NCBI GenBank assembly: GCA_031263445.1
Contig: JAISFV010000146.1
Coordinates: 1-64,000, forward strand
Origin: Synergistaceae bacterium
GTDB lineage: Bacteria; Synergistota; Synergistia; Synergistales; Synergistaceae
Length of the DNA stretch: 64,000 nt
Direction: 5' to 3'
The position numbers and the translations under genes were made by a program. Position 1 is the first letter of the stretch, and every line of letters begins with the position of its first letter. The notes below the pieces were generated by a model. The model searched no databases. It was not told the DNA's origin and was given only the letters and a program-made list of their open reading frames with translations. This document shows positions 40,167-49,477 of this stretch, in pieces.

Positions 40167-40823
40167 TCACACGATATCCTCCATGTAAATGGATAGCTTT
40201 GGGGACCAGTTGTAGCGTATCAGCCTGTACTTGCCCCACGGCCGCTCCGATGAGCCGCAGTGTTCTATCAGGTGAACGCCGCAGTAGTCGAGGCCGAAGC
40301 TGTAGAGGCCGTCCAGCGGCAAGCCGAACAGCCCCGAGACGATGCTCCACATGATAGCCCCGTGCGCCGTGATGAGGACGTTGCGCAGGCCTTTCGACTC
40401 CTCCGCTATCCTCTCGAAGGCCGCGATCCCCCTGGCCTGGAGCCGCCCCAGCGACTCGCCCCCAGGGGGCGTGACGTTCGCTATGTCCTTGCCCCTTTTG
40501 CGGAATATGTCGACGTAGCCTTCCGCGATCTCGTCCTTCGTGAGGCCGTCCCACTCCCCCATGTCTATCTCCCGGAGGGACGGATCCTGTTCGACGGCGC
40601 AGAGCTTTTTCTTCTGAAGGCCCGAGACGATCCTCGCTGTTTCCGCCGCGCGCGCGAGGTCGCTCGAAATGATGCGGTCCATAGGGATTGCCGCGAGCGC
40701 CTTCCCTATGGCCTTCGCCTCGTTTTTGCCAGCGTCCGACAGTGGGAAGTCGGTACGCCCGTAAACGTACTTCCTCTCGTCAGGGAACTGAGGCTTGCCG
40801 TGCCTCAGCAGAAATATTTTCAT
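40167..40823 (-). CDS. Histidine phosphatase family protein (phosphoglycerate mutase-like)
   Basis: A 218-residue branch-1 histidine phosphatase. IFLLRHGKPQFPDERKYVYG carries the catalytic His in LRHG, DRIISSDLARAAETARIV the second Arg site, SLREIDMGEWDGL the acid/base Glu region, and VLITAHGAIM the second catalytic His. The N-terminus resembles alpha-ribazole phosphatase (CobC), which acts in cobalamin assembly, so a role in B12 synthesis is possible but not shown. The ATG at 40823 follows AGCGGAGGC. It is transcribed divergently from lepB. Confidence 0.88.
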   Translation of the reverse strand: MKIFLLRHGKPQFPDERKYVYGRTDFPLSDAGKNEAKAIGKALAAIPMDRIISSDLARAAETARIVSGLQKKKLCAVEQDPSLREIDMGEWDGLTKDEIAEGYVDIFRKRGKDIANVTPPGGESLGRLQARGIAAFERIAEESKGLRNVLITAHGAIMWSIVSGLFGLPLDGLYSFGLDYCGVHLIEHCGSSERPWGKYRLIRYNWSPKLSIYMEDIV

Positions 40824-41020
40824 GCCTCCGCTATTGCCGTCCACTATAAAACACACCCCATCCCCGGCAGACGCCGTTTGAAATTTCACGCGTGAGCATG
40901 TATTACGATTATACATGAAGTATAATCTTCTTTATATATTTTACGCCATTGGGGGTTGAAGGGTTTTTCCCCGGGATATAAACTCTGAAGGTTGCGATAA
41001 ACGAATGGAGGTTTTGTAAA

Positions 41021-41542
41021 ATGCCCAAACCGTGGTGGCGCGAGGTGATAGAGACTGTCGTATATGCCCTTGCCCTCGCGTTCCTGCTCCGTACTTTCGT
41101 CATCCAGGCTTTCTGGATACCCAGCGGCTCGATGATACCGACCCTCAACGTGAATGACAAGGTACTCGTGGCGAAGTTCTGGTACAAGCTCCCGAAGATC
41201 GAGCCGAAGCGCGGACAGATCATCGTGTTCAAGTTCCCGGACGACCCCATGAGGGACTTCGTGAAGAGGCTGATCGGGCTGCCCGGCGAGACAGTCGAGA
41301 TGAAGGACGGCAGGGTTTTCATCAACGGGCGCGAGATATCGGAGCCCTACGTCCAGAACGGAGACAATTACACCATGTCCGCCATCGTCGTGCCCAAAGG
41401 CGAGTATTTTTTCCTAGGGGACAACAGGGGCAATTCCCAGGACAGCAGGTTCTGGTCCGAGCCGTTTGTAAAGACGGGCTTCATAAGAGGGCCCGCCGTT
41501 TTCAGATACTGGCCCCCCAGCCGCATCGGCCTCCTGGACTAG
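41021..41542 (+). CDS. lepB: Signal peptidase I
   Basis: A 173-residue membrane-bound serine protease that removes signal peptides. One N-terminal membrane helix (about residues 9-31) is followed by WIPSGSMIPTL with nucleophile Ser37, then DFVKRLIGLPGE with the general-base Lys82, and FFLGDNRGNSQDSR. The compact size is Firmicutes-like. It follows GGAGGTTTTGTAA and leads the run lepB-rbgA-rnhB-ylqG-ylqH-yraN, which is spaced by only a few bases. Confidence 0.95.
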   Translation: MPKPWWREVIETVVYALALAFLLRTFVIQAFWIPSGSMIPTLNVNDKVLVAKFWYKLPKIEPKRGQIIVFKFPDDPMRDFVKRLIGLPGETVEMKDGRVFINGREISEPYVQNGDNYTMSAIVVPKGEYFFLGDNRGNSQDSRFWSEPFVKTGFIRGPAVFRYWPPSRIGLLD

Positions 41543-41546
41543 CGCC

Positions 41547-42401
41547 GTGGGCCGGACAGTCTGGTTCCCAGGCCATATGGCGAAGGGCAAAAGGCAGCTC
41601 GACGCCCTCTCGTCCGCGCTCGACCTCCTGCTGGAGGTACGCGACGCGAGGGCGCCGCGCCTGACGGCCTCCCCGGCGGCGGACGCGTTCCACCGCTCCC
41701 TCCCCGTGTGGGCTGTCCTGTCTAAATCCGACCTGGCGGATCCGGACATCACGGCGGAGTGGATCCGCCATTTCAAGGGACAGGGGCGGCAGGCATGGGC
41801 GGCAGACCTCAGAAAAGGCGTGCCAGGCGCATTAAAGAAAGCCATAGCCGAGATGCGCCCGTCGTCATCCTCCAAGATGGTATACCGCGAGGTCCGCCTG
41901 GCGGTCATCGGGACGCCGAACGTCGGCAAGTCCATGCTCCTGAACGGGCTGGTCGGCCGCAGGGCTGCGGCCGTAGGCGGCATACCGGGCGTGACGAAGG
42001 GCGTGTCCTGGTTCACGGGGCGCGGCTGCCTCGTGGCGGACTCGCCCGGCATACTCGACCCGAGGTCGGACGCGAGGGCTCACAGGATGCTCTCGTGGAT
42101 TTCCTCCACGAGAGGCCAGGTGATAGGCGCATGGGCTGACCTCGCCCGCGAGTGCGTCGCCTTCCTGCAGCGGCACGGACTGGCCTCCGGCTTGTCCGGC
42201 GCATGGGGGATCGACGCCTCCGGCGACCCTTCTGACGTCCTGGAGAGGGCAGGCAGACGCCTAGGACGCCTCCTTCCCGGAGGGCTGGTCGATATCGAGT
42301 CCTCCGGCAAAGCGCTCATCGAAGCGCTCTCCACCGGAAAATTCGGGCGGCTGAGCCTCGAACGCCCTGGCAACCCGCCGCCGTGGGGCGAGCTAGAGTG
42401 A
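41547..42401 (+). CDS. rbgA: Ribosome biogenesis GTPase RbgA (YlqF)
   Basis: A 284-residue circularly permuted GTPase assisting late 50S assembly. The G4 motif comes first as VLSKSDLAD, with Ser in place of the usual Asn of NKxD. Then come G1 as GTPNVGKSMLLN, G2/G3 as GIPGVTKGV and DSPGIL, and a C-terminal RNA-binding helical domain. WFPGHMAKGKRQL is the typical N-terminus. The GTG start is 4 bases after lepB. The order rbgA-rnhB-ylqG-ylqH is the same as in Bacillus subtilis. Confidence 0.93.
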   Translation: MGRTVWFPGHMAKGKRQLDALSSALDLLLEVRDARAPRLTASPAADAFHRSLPVWAVLSKSDLADPDITAEWIRHFKGQGRQAWAADLRKGVPGALKKAIAEMRPSSSSKMVYREVRLAVIGTPNVGKSMLLNGLVGRRAAAVGGIPGVTKGVSWFTGRGCLVADSPGILDPRSDARAHRMLSWISSTRGQVIGAWADLARECVAFLQRHGLASGLSGAWGIDASGDPSDVLERAGRRLGRLLPGGLVDIESSGKALIEALSTGKFGRLSLERPGNPPPWGELE

Positions 42402-42982
42402 GAGCGCCTGTCGCGGGCGTCGACGAGGCCGGGCGCGGGCCGATAGCGGGGCCAGTCGTGGCGGCGGCGGCCATACTCACGCCGCCCCAGTTCCGCGTCC
42501 TCCTCCTGGAGGGGCTGGACGACTCGAAGAAACTGAGCGGACGGGCGAGGGAGAGGCTGTTCACCCGAATGGCGGAGATCGGGGTCGTCTGGAGGGCGCA
42601 GGCCGCTTCCCACACCAGGATAGACAGCACGAACATCCTGCGCGCCACGCTGTGGGCGATGTCCCGCGCCGTGATGTCCCTGCCCCGAAATTTCGGCCTC
42701 GTCGTAGTCGACGGAACCTGCCCCATCCCGGACATTCCCGCCGCGATGCAGATAGCGATGCCGAAGGCGGACGCGAAGGTGCCGGCGGTGATGGCGGCCT
42801 CGGTCGTGGCGAAGGTACTGCGCGACCGCGTCATGAAAAGCCTCGACCGGCTCTACCCGGAATGGGGGTTCGCCAAACACAAGGGCTACCCAACCAAGGC
42901 GCACAGGCTCGCGGCGGATCTCTTCGGCCCGTCCCCGGTGCACAGGCTGTCATTCGGGGGGTATAAGAAATGGCCCATGTAG
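42398..42982 (+). CDS. rnhB: Ribonuclease HII
   Basis: A 194-residue endonuclease cleaving RNA in RNA-DNA hybrids and removing misincorporated ribonucleotides. APVAGVDEAGRGPIAGPVV contains the Asp-Glu catalytic pair, VVVDGTCPIP the third Asp, and VMAASVVAKVLRDRVM the family helix with KHKGYPTKAH. The GTG at 42398 overlaps the rbgA stop (GTGA). The 3' end overlaps ylqG by 13 bases. Confidence 0.95.
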   Translation: MRAPVAGVDEAGRGPIAGPVVAAAAILTPPQFRVLLLEGLDDSKKLSGRARERLFTRMAEIGVVWRAQAASHTRIDSTNILRATLWAMSRAVMSLPRNFGLVVVDGTCPIPDIPAAMQIAMPKADAKVPAVMAASVVAKVLRDRVMKSLDRLYPEWGFAKHKGYPTKAHRLAADLFGPSPVHRLSFGGYKKWPM

Positions 42983-44025
42983 GCGGGCTGGGCGGAAACG
43001 CGATAAACCCGAACGCGGGAGGCATCAGGCCGCCGATCAGCGAAGGGCAGGCGGTAAGGCCGTCATCCGAGGGCGCTCCCCGGATACCGGACGGGACGAC
43101 CATAGAGGGGCTGGTGCTCGGGAAAGACGGCGAGATGTACCAGGTACGGATCGGCGCAAACCTGATGAACGCGCGTTCGAGCATACCGCTCTTTATAGGC
43201 CAGCGCTTCCGCGCGGTCTGGGACGCAACCACGACCCCGCCTTTGCTGCGGCTCCAGGGGACTGACATGGCCTTGCTGTCACGCTTTGCCGGGCGCGACC
43301 AGCAGATCGCGTCGGCGCTCATCTCAAGAGGGCTGCCTGTAAACGACGAGGTGATATGGACGCTGCGCCAGCAGTGGATGCAAAATGGCGGGAACCCGTC
43401 GAAAATGGGCTCGCTCGTCGAACTCTGGGCGCGCGGGGCCGCCATGACAGAGACCAACGTGGCGCTTTTGGCGTGGTACATGGAGCTGACCCCGGACGGA
43501 GCGATGTCCATATGGAAGAAAATCCAAGACCGGCTCCGCTCGCGCAAATTCGACTCGCCCAAGGAACTCCTGGCCGCGCTGGAGGAGGACGGGGACAGCG
43601 AGATCCGGGACTTCCTCAAGGCGCACGCCCTGGCCGGGAAACCGGCGCGGCGCGGCCTCGACCCGTCGATGTCGCTTGCACCAGCCTGGTGGCCCGTAGG
43701 CTCGGACGAGAGCGGTCCGGTCATGGCCAAGGTGTCCTTTTCGTCCGGACAGACGGGAGGCCGCCAGATATGGTGGGTGTCCTTCGACATGGACGGAAAT
43801 TTTTTGGGGCCGCTCCAAGGCGACGTGATGACCAACTCCAAGTCGCTTTCCATAAACCTGAAGCTCGAAAACGCCTCCAGGATCCCGGCGGTGACGGACA
43901 ACCTGCAAGCCCTCCGCGACGAGCTTGTCGAGCTGCCGCTCGCCCTCCAGCACCTGGGCGTCGGAGCATTGTCACGCGGGGAGCGCTCCGCCGAGTCTAG
44001 ACGCGAGCTGGACGTCGAAGCGTGA
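42970..44025 (+). CDS. YlqG-like protein, FliK-related hook-length-control type
   Basis: A 351-residue soluble protein. The N-terminus is a Gly/Pro/Asn-rich flexible region (residues 1-40). The middle (TTIEGLVLGKDGEMYQVRIG, then FIGQRFRAVWDATTTPPLLRLQ) is beta-rich, followed by helices, and the C-terminal 90 residues (QIWWVSFDMDGNFLGPLQGDVMTNSKSLSINL) resemble the FliK C-terminal domain of YlqG. Position supports this: Bacillus has ylqG and ylqH directly after rnhB. No flagellar genes are in the window, so the function is unclear. ATG follows GGGGGGTATAAGAA. Confidence 0.6.
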   Translation: MAHVGGLGGNAINPNAGGIRPPISEGQAVRPSSEGAPRIPDGTTIEGLVLGKDGEMYQVRIGANLMNARSSIPLFIGQRFRAVWDATTTPPLLRLQGTDMALLSRFAGRDQQIASALISRGLPVNDEVIWTLRQQWMQNGGNPSKMGSLVELWARGAAMTETNVALLAWYMELTPDGAMSIWKKIQDRLRSRKFDSPKELLAALEEDGDSEIRDFLKAHALAGKPARRGLDPSMSLAPAWWPVGSDESGPVMAKVSFSSGQTGGRQIWWVSFDMDGNFLGPLQGDVMTNSKSLSINLKLENASRIPAVTDNLQALRDELVELPLALQHLGVGALSRGERSAESRRELDVEA

Positions 44026-44028
44026 GAC

Positions 44029-44367
44029 ATGGCTGAGAAACAGCGAACCGGGTCAAAGAAAAACAAGGCGGCGGCGCTCAAATACGATGCGGGGGAAGAC
44101 AGCGCCCCCCGCCTCCTGGCGAAGGGCCGGAACAACGTCGCGGAGAAGATCATCGAGGTCGCCGCCCTGGCCGAGATCCCCATCGTGGAGGACGCCGCGC
44201 TCGTGAGCGCGCTCTTAGCCCTGGAGCTAGGGGAGGAGATACCGCCGGACCTGTACCATGCGGTCGCGAAGATTCTCTCCTTTCTCTACAGCGTGGACAA
44301 ATACGAGGGCGGCGACGTAGCCAGGCTGGCCGGGAAATCGCCGCGCGCGGGGCGGAAACAGGAATGA
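44029..44367 (+). CDS. YlqH-like protein, FlhB C-terminal-domain homolog
   Basis: A 112-residue protein matching the cytoplasmic C-terminal domain of FlhB/EscU. AALKYDAGEDSAPRLLAKGRNNVAEKIIEVA corresponds to the A-[LI]-x-Y-....-AP-x-[VLI]-x-A-K-G segment and EIPIVEDAALVSALLALELGEEIPPDLYHAVAKILSFLY to the rest. The autocleavage NPTH motif and all membrane helices of full FlhB are absent, as in Bacillus YlqH. The start is 3 bases after ylqG, and the 3' end overlaps yraN (ATGA). Confidence 0.8.
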   Translation: MAEKQRTGSKKNKAAALKYDAGEDSAPRLLAKGRNNVAEKIIEVAALAEIPIVEDAALVSALLALELGEEIPPDLYHAVAKILSFLYSVDKYEGGDVARLAGKSPRAGRKQE

Positions 44368-44750
44368 ACGGGCAGGGACGGCGCGAGTTCGGCGACAGCG
44401 GCGAGGCGATCGCGGCCCGCTACGTCGAGGGCCTGGGCTGGCGGATACTGGGCCGCAACGTCCGTATGGGCAAGGGCGAGCTCGATATCACGGCCATGGA
44501 CGGAGACGATCTGGTCGTCCTGGAGGTGAGGGCGCGCCGCGTCGGCAAGCTCATGCCGGCGGAGGCGTCGGTCGGGCCGCTGAAGCTCCGGACGCTGATA
44601 AAGACGGCCAGGAAATACGTGGAGAAAATCTCATTCGACGGCTGCTGGAGGATAGACGTCATAGCCGTCACGGAGGACGAATCAGGAAACATAAGGATAG
44701 AGCTATTCCGGGACGTGACGATGGGCTTGGACGGCCCCTTTATGGGGTGA
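44364..44750 (+). CDS. yraN: YraN family (UPF0102) endonuclease-fold protein
   Basis: A 128-residue protein with a restriction-endonuclease-like fold. RREFGDSGEAIAARYVEGLGWRILGRN is the family N-terminus. GELDITAMDGDDLVVLEVRAR holds the E...D...ExR core, where most members read E-V-K-x-R; here VRAR retains Glu with Arg for Lys. KLRTLIKTARKYVEK and CWRIDVIAV follow. The function in the cell is not firmly known; a link to recombination or Holliday-junction processing has been proposed for the family. It is the last gene of the lepB-to-yraN run. Confidence 0.9.
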   Translation: MNGQGRREFGDSGEAIAARYVEGLGWRILGRNVRMGKGELDITAMDGDDLVVLEVRARRVGKLMPAEASVGPLKLRTLIKTARKYVEKISFDGCWRIDVIAVTEDESGNIRIELFRDVTMGLDGPFMG

Positions 44751-45115
44751 GCCTATAAATAAGTAGTATAAATTACATTAAATACTTACGTTTAAATACG
44801 CAATTGAATCTTTCATACCATTAAAGATTATTTTAAAATGCATTCACTTTATAAAGGTTCCTCTCTGCGGAGCGCGCGACTGGTTATATTTATCCTCCCG
44901 TTTTTTGATACCTAAAGGTTTATGGCTGTATGGCGTAGCAATCTGTGATTCTCAAGTTGCTAGTAAAGTAAATGGTCGTGGCTTAATTTAACTTAGCTGT
45001 ATGCATTTTAGGTATTCAGGATGAGCGCATCATTATATATATCGGAGATATTTCATATGAAATACAGGCGGAAATATTTTCTCCTATATAAGATGAGGAG
45101 GCGTAAATACCAGTC
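44751..45115. other. AT-rich upstream region of the hybrid kinase
   Basis: These 365 bases contain no gene. They are much richer in A+T than the surroundings. Bases 45050-45063 form the perfect palindrome ATTTCATATGAAAT, flanked by GGAGATATTTC and GAAATATTTTCTCC, so a larger imperfect inverted repeat spans 45045-45085 and could be an operator. AGATGAGGAGGCG just before 45116 is the ribosome site. Confidence 0.5.
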
Positions 45116-48100
45116 ATGAAAACACAGTTTGATCATATCGTTGCAGAACCTGAGAGCGCGAATTCCAATTTAGACAAGAGCAGTCATTTTCTCAGCCAGG
45201 CAAAGTATCTGAAAATATTGCTCAAAAATACCCAAAGCAACGTCATCTGCATGGACAAGGACGGCTACTTGGTCGCTTGCAGCGACGCGTTTCTGAGGCT
45301 CATAGGGGTTGAGAATTACGATTTGATAAAAAACCGGCATTTCAGGGAAATGTTCGGGCTGTTTGAAAACGACTCGTTTTTCGAAAGGGCCGAGCGGCAC
45401 TTCCAGGAAATTAAAGCAACTGGGGAACCCATGGAAACTAATTTCAGAATAGACTTTTCGGGCTGGGGGGAGAAGCGCTTATATGCGCTCCAGATCACGC
45501 CCTTCATAGATGACGGGGTGTTCGAAGGCGCGTATGTGCTGTTCAAGGATATGTCCGAGTGGGTAAACCTCAAGACCGAAGAGCGCGCTCAGGCCATGCT
45601 GGAGTCAATGCCCTTTGCCTGTAATTTTTGGGATCAGGATTTCAATCTCATCGAATTCAACCAGAAGGCTGTCAGTCTCTACGAGTGTGAAAGCAAGCAG
45701 GAGTGCGCCGAGATGTTTTTTGACATGTCGCCCAAATATCAGCCGGACGGCACGCTGAGCATCGAAAAGGCGATGCGCAACCTGAACGAAGCCTATGAAA
45801 CCGGCCAGAAGACATTCATGTGGGAACACATAACCAAGAAAGGGAACAAATTGCCCGCCGAGATTCACCTGCAGCGCATAAAGTGGGACGAGAACGACCG
45901 CATCATCGCTTATATCTTCGATATGCGGGACATGCAGGCAAAAGACAGGCTGCTCCAGGAGGCGGACGAGCGCACGTCCCTTCTGCTGGACGCTACGCCC
46001 TTCGCGTGTTGCATCTGGGACGGAGACGGCAACATACTCGACTGCAACCATGAATCCCTCTATCTGTTCGGATTCGACGATAAAGTCGAAACCCTCAGCC
46101 GGGAGGATTTTTTAAAGCTCATCCCGCAATATCAGCCCGACGGCAAACTCTCCGTCGCGCTGATGGACGAGGCCACCGAGCAAGCGCTCAAATACGGTCA
46201 CGCGAGATTCGAATGGATCTGCCATACGAAAACCGGCGAAGCGTTGCCGCTCTCGACCACGCTGGTGCGCACCCCGTGGAAGGGCGGGATTCGTATCCTG
46301 GCCTACTCCAGCGATATGCGACAGCTCAAAACGATCGAGAACGAAGCCGAAGAGCGCATGAGGATCATGCTGAACGCGATGCCGCAGGCTTGCACGCTCC
46401 GAGACGAAAACAACGTGATTATCGACTGTAACCAGGAAGCCTTGCTGATGTTCGGGACATCAAGGAAATCCGACATCCTGGAGCGTTTCGACGATTTTCA
46501 CCCTGATTTTCAGCCCGATGGCCAGCCCAGCCGGGAAAAGGCACGGGCAATGATCGGCATTGCCCGCAAAAACGGCAGCCACCGTTTCGAGTGGATGTAC
46601 CGCACAGCCACCGGCGAGGAACTCCCTGCCGAGGTAACGTTGGTGCTGATAGCATGGAGGGAAAATCAGTATCGTCTCGCCTCCTACGCCCGCGATTTGC
46701 GGGAATCCAGGGCCATAAACCTAAAAATCACCGAAGCCAACAACCGTGTGCGCACTATGCTGGATGCCGTCCCGATGGCCTGCGTCTTTTTGGACGAACG
46801 CTACGAAGCCATAGATTGCAACGCGGCCGCTCCTCAGCTTTTCGGCGCTGCGGACAAGGATGAATTTCTGAGACATTACGGCGACTTCATGCCTATGTAT
46901 CAGCCTGACGGAACGCACAGCCTGACGGCAAAAAGCAAGCACATCCAGGACGCGTTCAAAACCGGCGCCAGCCGTTTCGAATGGATGCATCGGACCGCGT
47001 CGGGGGACGACCTGCCCGCGTCAGTGATATTGATCCGCGTCAAATGGAACGATCAATACTGTATCGCCGCCTATATAATCGACATGCGCGAGATCAGAGC
47101 ATACGAACAGAAAAGGCTTGAGGCGGACAGGCACAGCCGCGAACTGGAAATACAGGCGCTGGCGGCAAAAGCGGCCTCAGAGACCAAGAGCAAGTTCTTA
47201 GCCGCTATGAGCCATGAGATACGCACCCCAATGAACGCCATCATCGGGATGAGCGACTTGATAAGCACGGACAACCTCGACCAGACTCAACTGGGCTATA
47301 TAGGCGACATAAGAAAGATGTCCAAGGCCCTTCTGGAGATCATCAACGACATCCTCGACTTCTCGAAGGTCGAGGCCGGCAAGATGGATTTGATCCCCGT
47401 CCATTTCGACCTGCGTGAAATGTGCGACAATCTATGTTCCATGTGCCGTTTTATGGCTGAGTCCAAGGACCTCGGGTTCAAGTACTCTTTTGGCGGGGGC
47501 GTGCCGCGCGCGATCTACGGCGACGAGACGCGCATCCGCCAGGTAACGCTGAATCTCCTGAACAACGCCGTCAAGTACACAAAGGAGGGTTACGTGGAAT
47601 TCGGGGTGAAGGCCGTCGAAAAAAACGGCCGCCGTTTCACGGCCTTCATAATTAAAGACACCGGGGTCGGGATAAAACAGGAGAACATCCCCAAGCTATA
47701 CGACGCCTTCGCCCAGTTTGACCGCAACGTCCACCGGGGCGTCACGGGGACAGGCCTGGGCCTGCCCATAACTAAAAACCTCGTGGAGATGATGGGCGGA
47801 GAGATAGAGCTTGAGAGCGCATATGGTCAAGGCTCCACATTCACGGCCCTGCTGCCCCTCTTAGAGGGCGATCTGGCCCAGATAGAAAAAGCATCCGTCA
47901 ATAAATTCTCGATTGCGGACGAAGGCGTGAAGGTCCTTGTGGTGGACGACAACAACATCAACATCAGGGTGGCGACGGCCTACCTCGCCAAACACAACAT
48001 CAAGGCCGATTCGGCAACCAGCGGCGCTAAGGCGATCCAGATGATTCAGGAGAAAAATTACGACCTGGTGTTTATGGATCACATGATGCCAGAGATGGAC

Positions 48101-49003
48101 GGCATCGAAACGACCACGCATGTCCGCGCCCTCCCTGACGGGAGAGGCAAGGAAATCCCCGTCATAGCGCTCTCCGCGAACGTCGTGACAGGGGCAAGGG
48201 AGCTATTCTTAGGCGCGGGCATGAACGATTTCCTCACGAAGCCGATTGACCCGCAGGCCCTCAACTCGACGCTCCTGAAGTGGCTGCCGGGCAAAATGAG
48301 AACGGAGGGCGCGCACTGCGGCGAAACGGAGGACGCGTCAGAATACGACGCGCTTATCAGGGATCTGTCGGACATAGAAGGGCTGGACGTTCAAAAGGGG
48401 ATAACGGGCGTCGGCGGCAAAACGAGCGCCTACGTCAGCATTCTCCGGCAGGTGTGCTCAGAAGCGGGCTGCTACGTCGGCGAAATCAAAAAATTCCTGT
48501 CAGAGGAAAACTGGAAAGAATACTCCATACGGGTACACGCGATGAAAGGCGCCTTTGCCAACATAGGGGCGGAAGGGATATCGAAGCAGGCTTACGGGCT
48601 GGAGCTTGCGTCAAAGGGCGGGGATTACGGCAAGTGCGCGGACGAGACGGATGACATATGTGACAAAATGGTAATTTTCCGCGACGCCTTGCTCCGGACG
48701 ACGCTGATGGACGAGGCGGAAGAGGAGAAAACGTCCGCGAGCGCCTCGCTTATGGCGCAAAAACTAGAAGAACTCAAAGTGGCGTGCCTGGACGGCAAGA
48801 GCGGCGAAGCGGAGGACATAGCGTCAGAACTCGCCAAGGCCGGTTTCGACAAACATGCGGAGGATCTCTTGCACGAAACCCGCCTTCTCGTAAAATCTTA
48901 CGACTACGAAGAAGCGATAAGTTTGGCTGGCACTCTCCTGGATTACCTTCTGGCTCACGATGGAGAAAATAAGATTCAGACTCTGTCGCAGGCAGCATCC
49001 TAA
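45116..49003 (+). CDS. Soluble hybrid histidine kinase: PAS, four tandem PAS modules, kinase, receiver, HPt
   Basis: A 1295-residue sensor without signal peptide or membrane helices. A first PAS domain is at about 30-150. Four consecutive modules of 128-129 residues start near 163, 292, 420 and 549; each has MP/TP-x-A-C, then DCN-type, YQPDGxxS, FEWxxxT and LPAxVxLxRxxW motifs. The kinase core follows with His700 in AAMSHEIRTPMN, ATPase boxes NLLNNAVKYT, DTGVGI and GTGLGLPI, then a receiver (VLVVDDNNIN, phospho-acceptor Asp988 in VFMDHMMPEMDG) and an HPt domain with His1141 in RVHAMKGAF. The full internal relay suggests output to another regulator, probably the CheY-like gene just downstream. 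Gene and leader are lower in GC than the neighbours. Confidence 0.93.
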   Translation: MKTQFDHIVAEPESANSNLDKSSHFLSQAKYLKILLKNTQSNVICMDKDGYLVACSDAFLRLIGVENYDLIKNRHFREMFGLFENDSFFERAERHFQEIKATGEPMETNFRIDFSGWGEKRLYALQITPFIDDGVFEGAYVLFKDMSEWVNLKTEERAQAMLESMPFACNFWDQDFNLIEFNQKAVSLYECESKQECAEMFFDMSPKYQPDGTLSIEKAMRNLNEAYETGQKTFMWEHITKKGNKLPAEIHLQRIKWDENDRIIAYIFDMRDMQAKDRLLQEADERTSLLLDATPFACCIWDGDGNILDCNHESLYLFGFDDKVETLSREDFLKLIPQYQPDGKLSVALMDEATEQALKYGHARFEWICHTKTGEALPLSTTLVRTPWKGGIRILAYSSDMRQLKTIENEAEERMRIMLNAMPQACTLRDENNVIIDCNQEALLMFGTSRKSDILERFDDFHPDFQPDGQPSREKARAMIGIARKNGSHRFEWMYRTATGEELPAEVTLVLIAWRENQYRLASYARDLRESRAINLKITEANNRVRTMLDAVPMACVFLDERYEAIDCNAAAPQLFGAADKDEFLRHYGDFMPMYQPDGTHSLTAKSKHIQDAFKTGASRFEWMHRTASGDDLPASVILIRVKWNDQYCIAAYIIDMREIRAYEQKRLEADRHSRELEIQALAAKAASETKSKFLAAMSHEIRTPMNAIIGMSDLISTDNLDQTQLGYIGDIRKMSKALLEIINDILDFSKVEAGKMDLIPVHFDLREMCDNLCSMCRFMAESKDLGFKYSFGGGVPRAIYGDETRIRQVTLNLLNNAVKYTKEGYVEFGVKAVEKNGRRFTAFIIKDTGVGIKQENIPKLYDAFAQFDRNVHRGVTGTGLGLPITKNLVEMMGGEIELESAYGQGSTFTALLPLLEGDLAQIEKASVNKFSIADEGVKVLVVDDNNINIRVATAYLAKHNIKADSATSGAKAIQMIQEKNYDLVFMDHMMPEMDGIETTTHVRALPDGRGKEIPVIALSANVVTGARELFLGAGMNDFLTKPIDPQALNSTLLKWLPGKMRTEGAHCGETEDASEYDALIRDLSDIEGLDVQKGITGVGGKTSAYVSILRQVCSEAGCYVGEIKKFLSEENWKEYSIRVHAMKGAFANIGAEGISKQAYGLELASKGGDYGKCADETDDICDKMVIFRDALLRTTLMDEAEEEKTSASASLMAQKLEELKVACLDGKSGEAEDIASELAKAGFDKHAEDLLHETRLLVKSYDYEEAISLAGTLLDYLLAHDGENKIQTLSQAAS

Positions 49004-49069
49004 AACGCTTGAACACAGCTTCGGTCATTCAAGCGGGACTTCCTAAAATCAAAAGGCGGTGGATTAGAG

Positions 49070-49477
49070 ATGGTTAGAAAAAACGGCGAGGAACAGCCCA
49101 GGCAAATCGTACTTGCGGTGGACGATCTCCCGTCCAACCTCACGAAGATCAAGGAGGTTCTCGGTACTCTGTATGACATCAGGCTGGCAAAAAACGCGCC
49201 GATGGCTCTGTCGATGATGAACAGGATACACGTCGACTTAGTTCTTCTGGACATAGAGATGCCCTGTGTGTCCGGCTTCGATTTCATGGACATTTGCAGA
49301 AACGATACGTCTAAAAGCAAGATCCCGGTGATATTCGTGACATCACATGCCACAGAAGAATTTGTGGTCCGCGCGGCGAGGGCCGGCGTCAGGGATTACA
49401 TAGCGAAACCCTTCGACCCGCATGTCCTGTTAGCAAAGGTATACGACGTCATCGGCTGCCAGTGTCTCGGAATCTGA
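49070..49477 (+). CDS. CheY-like single-domain response regulator
   Basis: A 135-residue receiver domain with no output domain. IVLAVDDLPSNL has the acidic pocket, VLLDIEMPCVSG the phospho-acceptor Asp, VIFVTSHA the conserved Thr/Ser, and YIAKPFDP the Lys. It follows the hybrid kinase by 66 bases and is a likely partner of its HPt domain. It may act by protein contact or as a phosphate sink. The hairpin at 49542-49584 terminates the transcript region on one or both strands. Confidence 0.9.
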   Translation: MVRKNGEEQPRQIVLAVDDLPSNLTKIKEVLGTLYDIRLAKNAPMALSMMNRIHVDLVLLDIEMPCVSGFDFMDICRNDTSKSKIPVIFVTSHATEEFVVRAARAGVRDYIAKPFDPHVLLAKVYDVIGCQCLGI

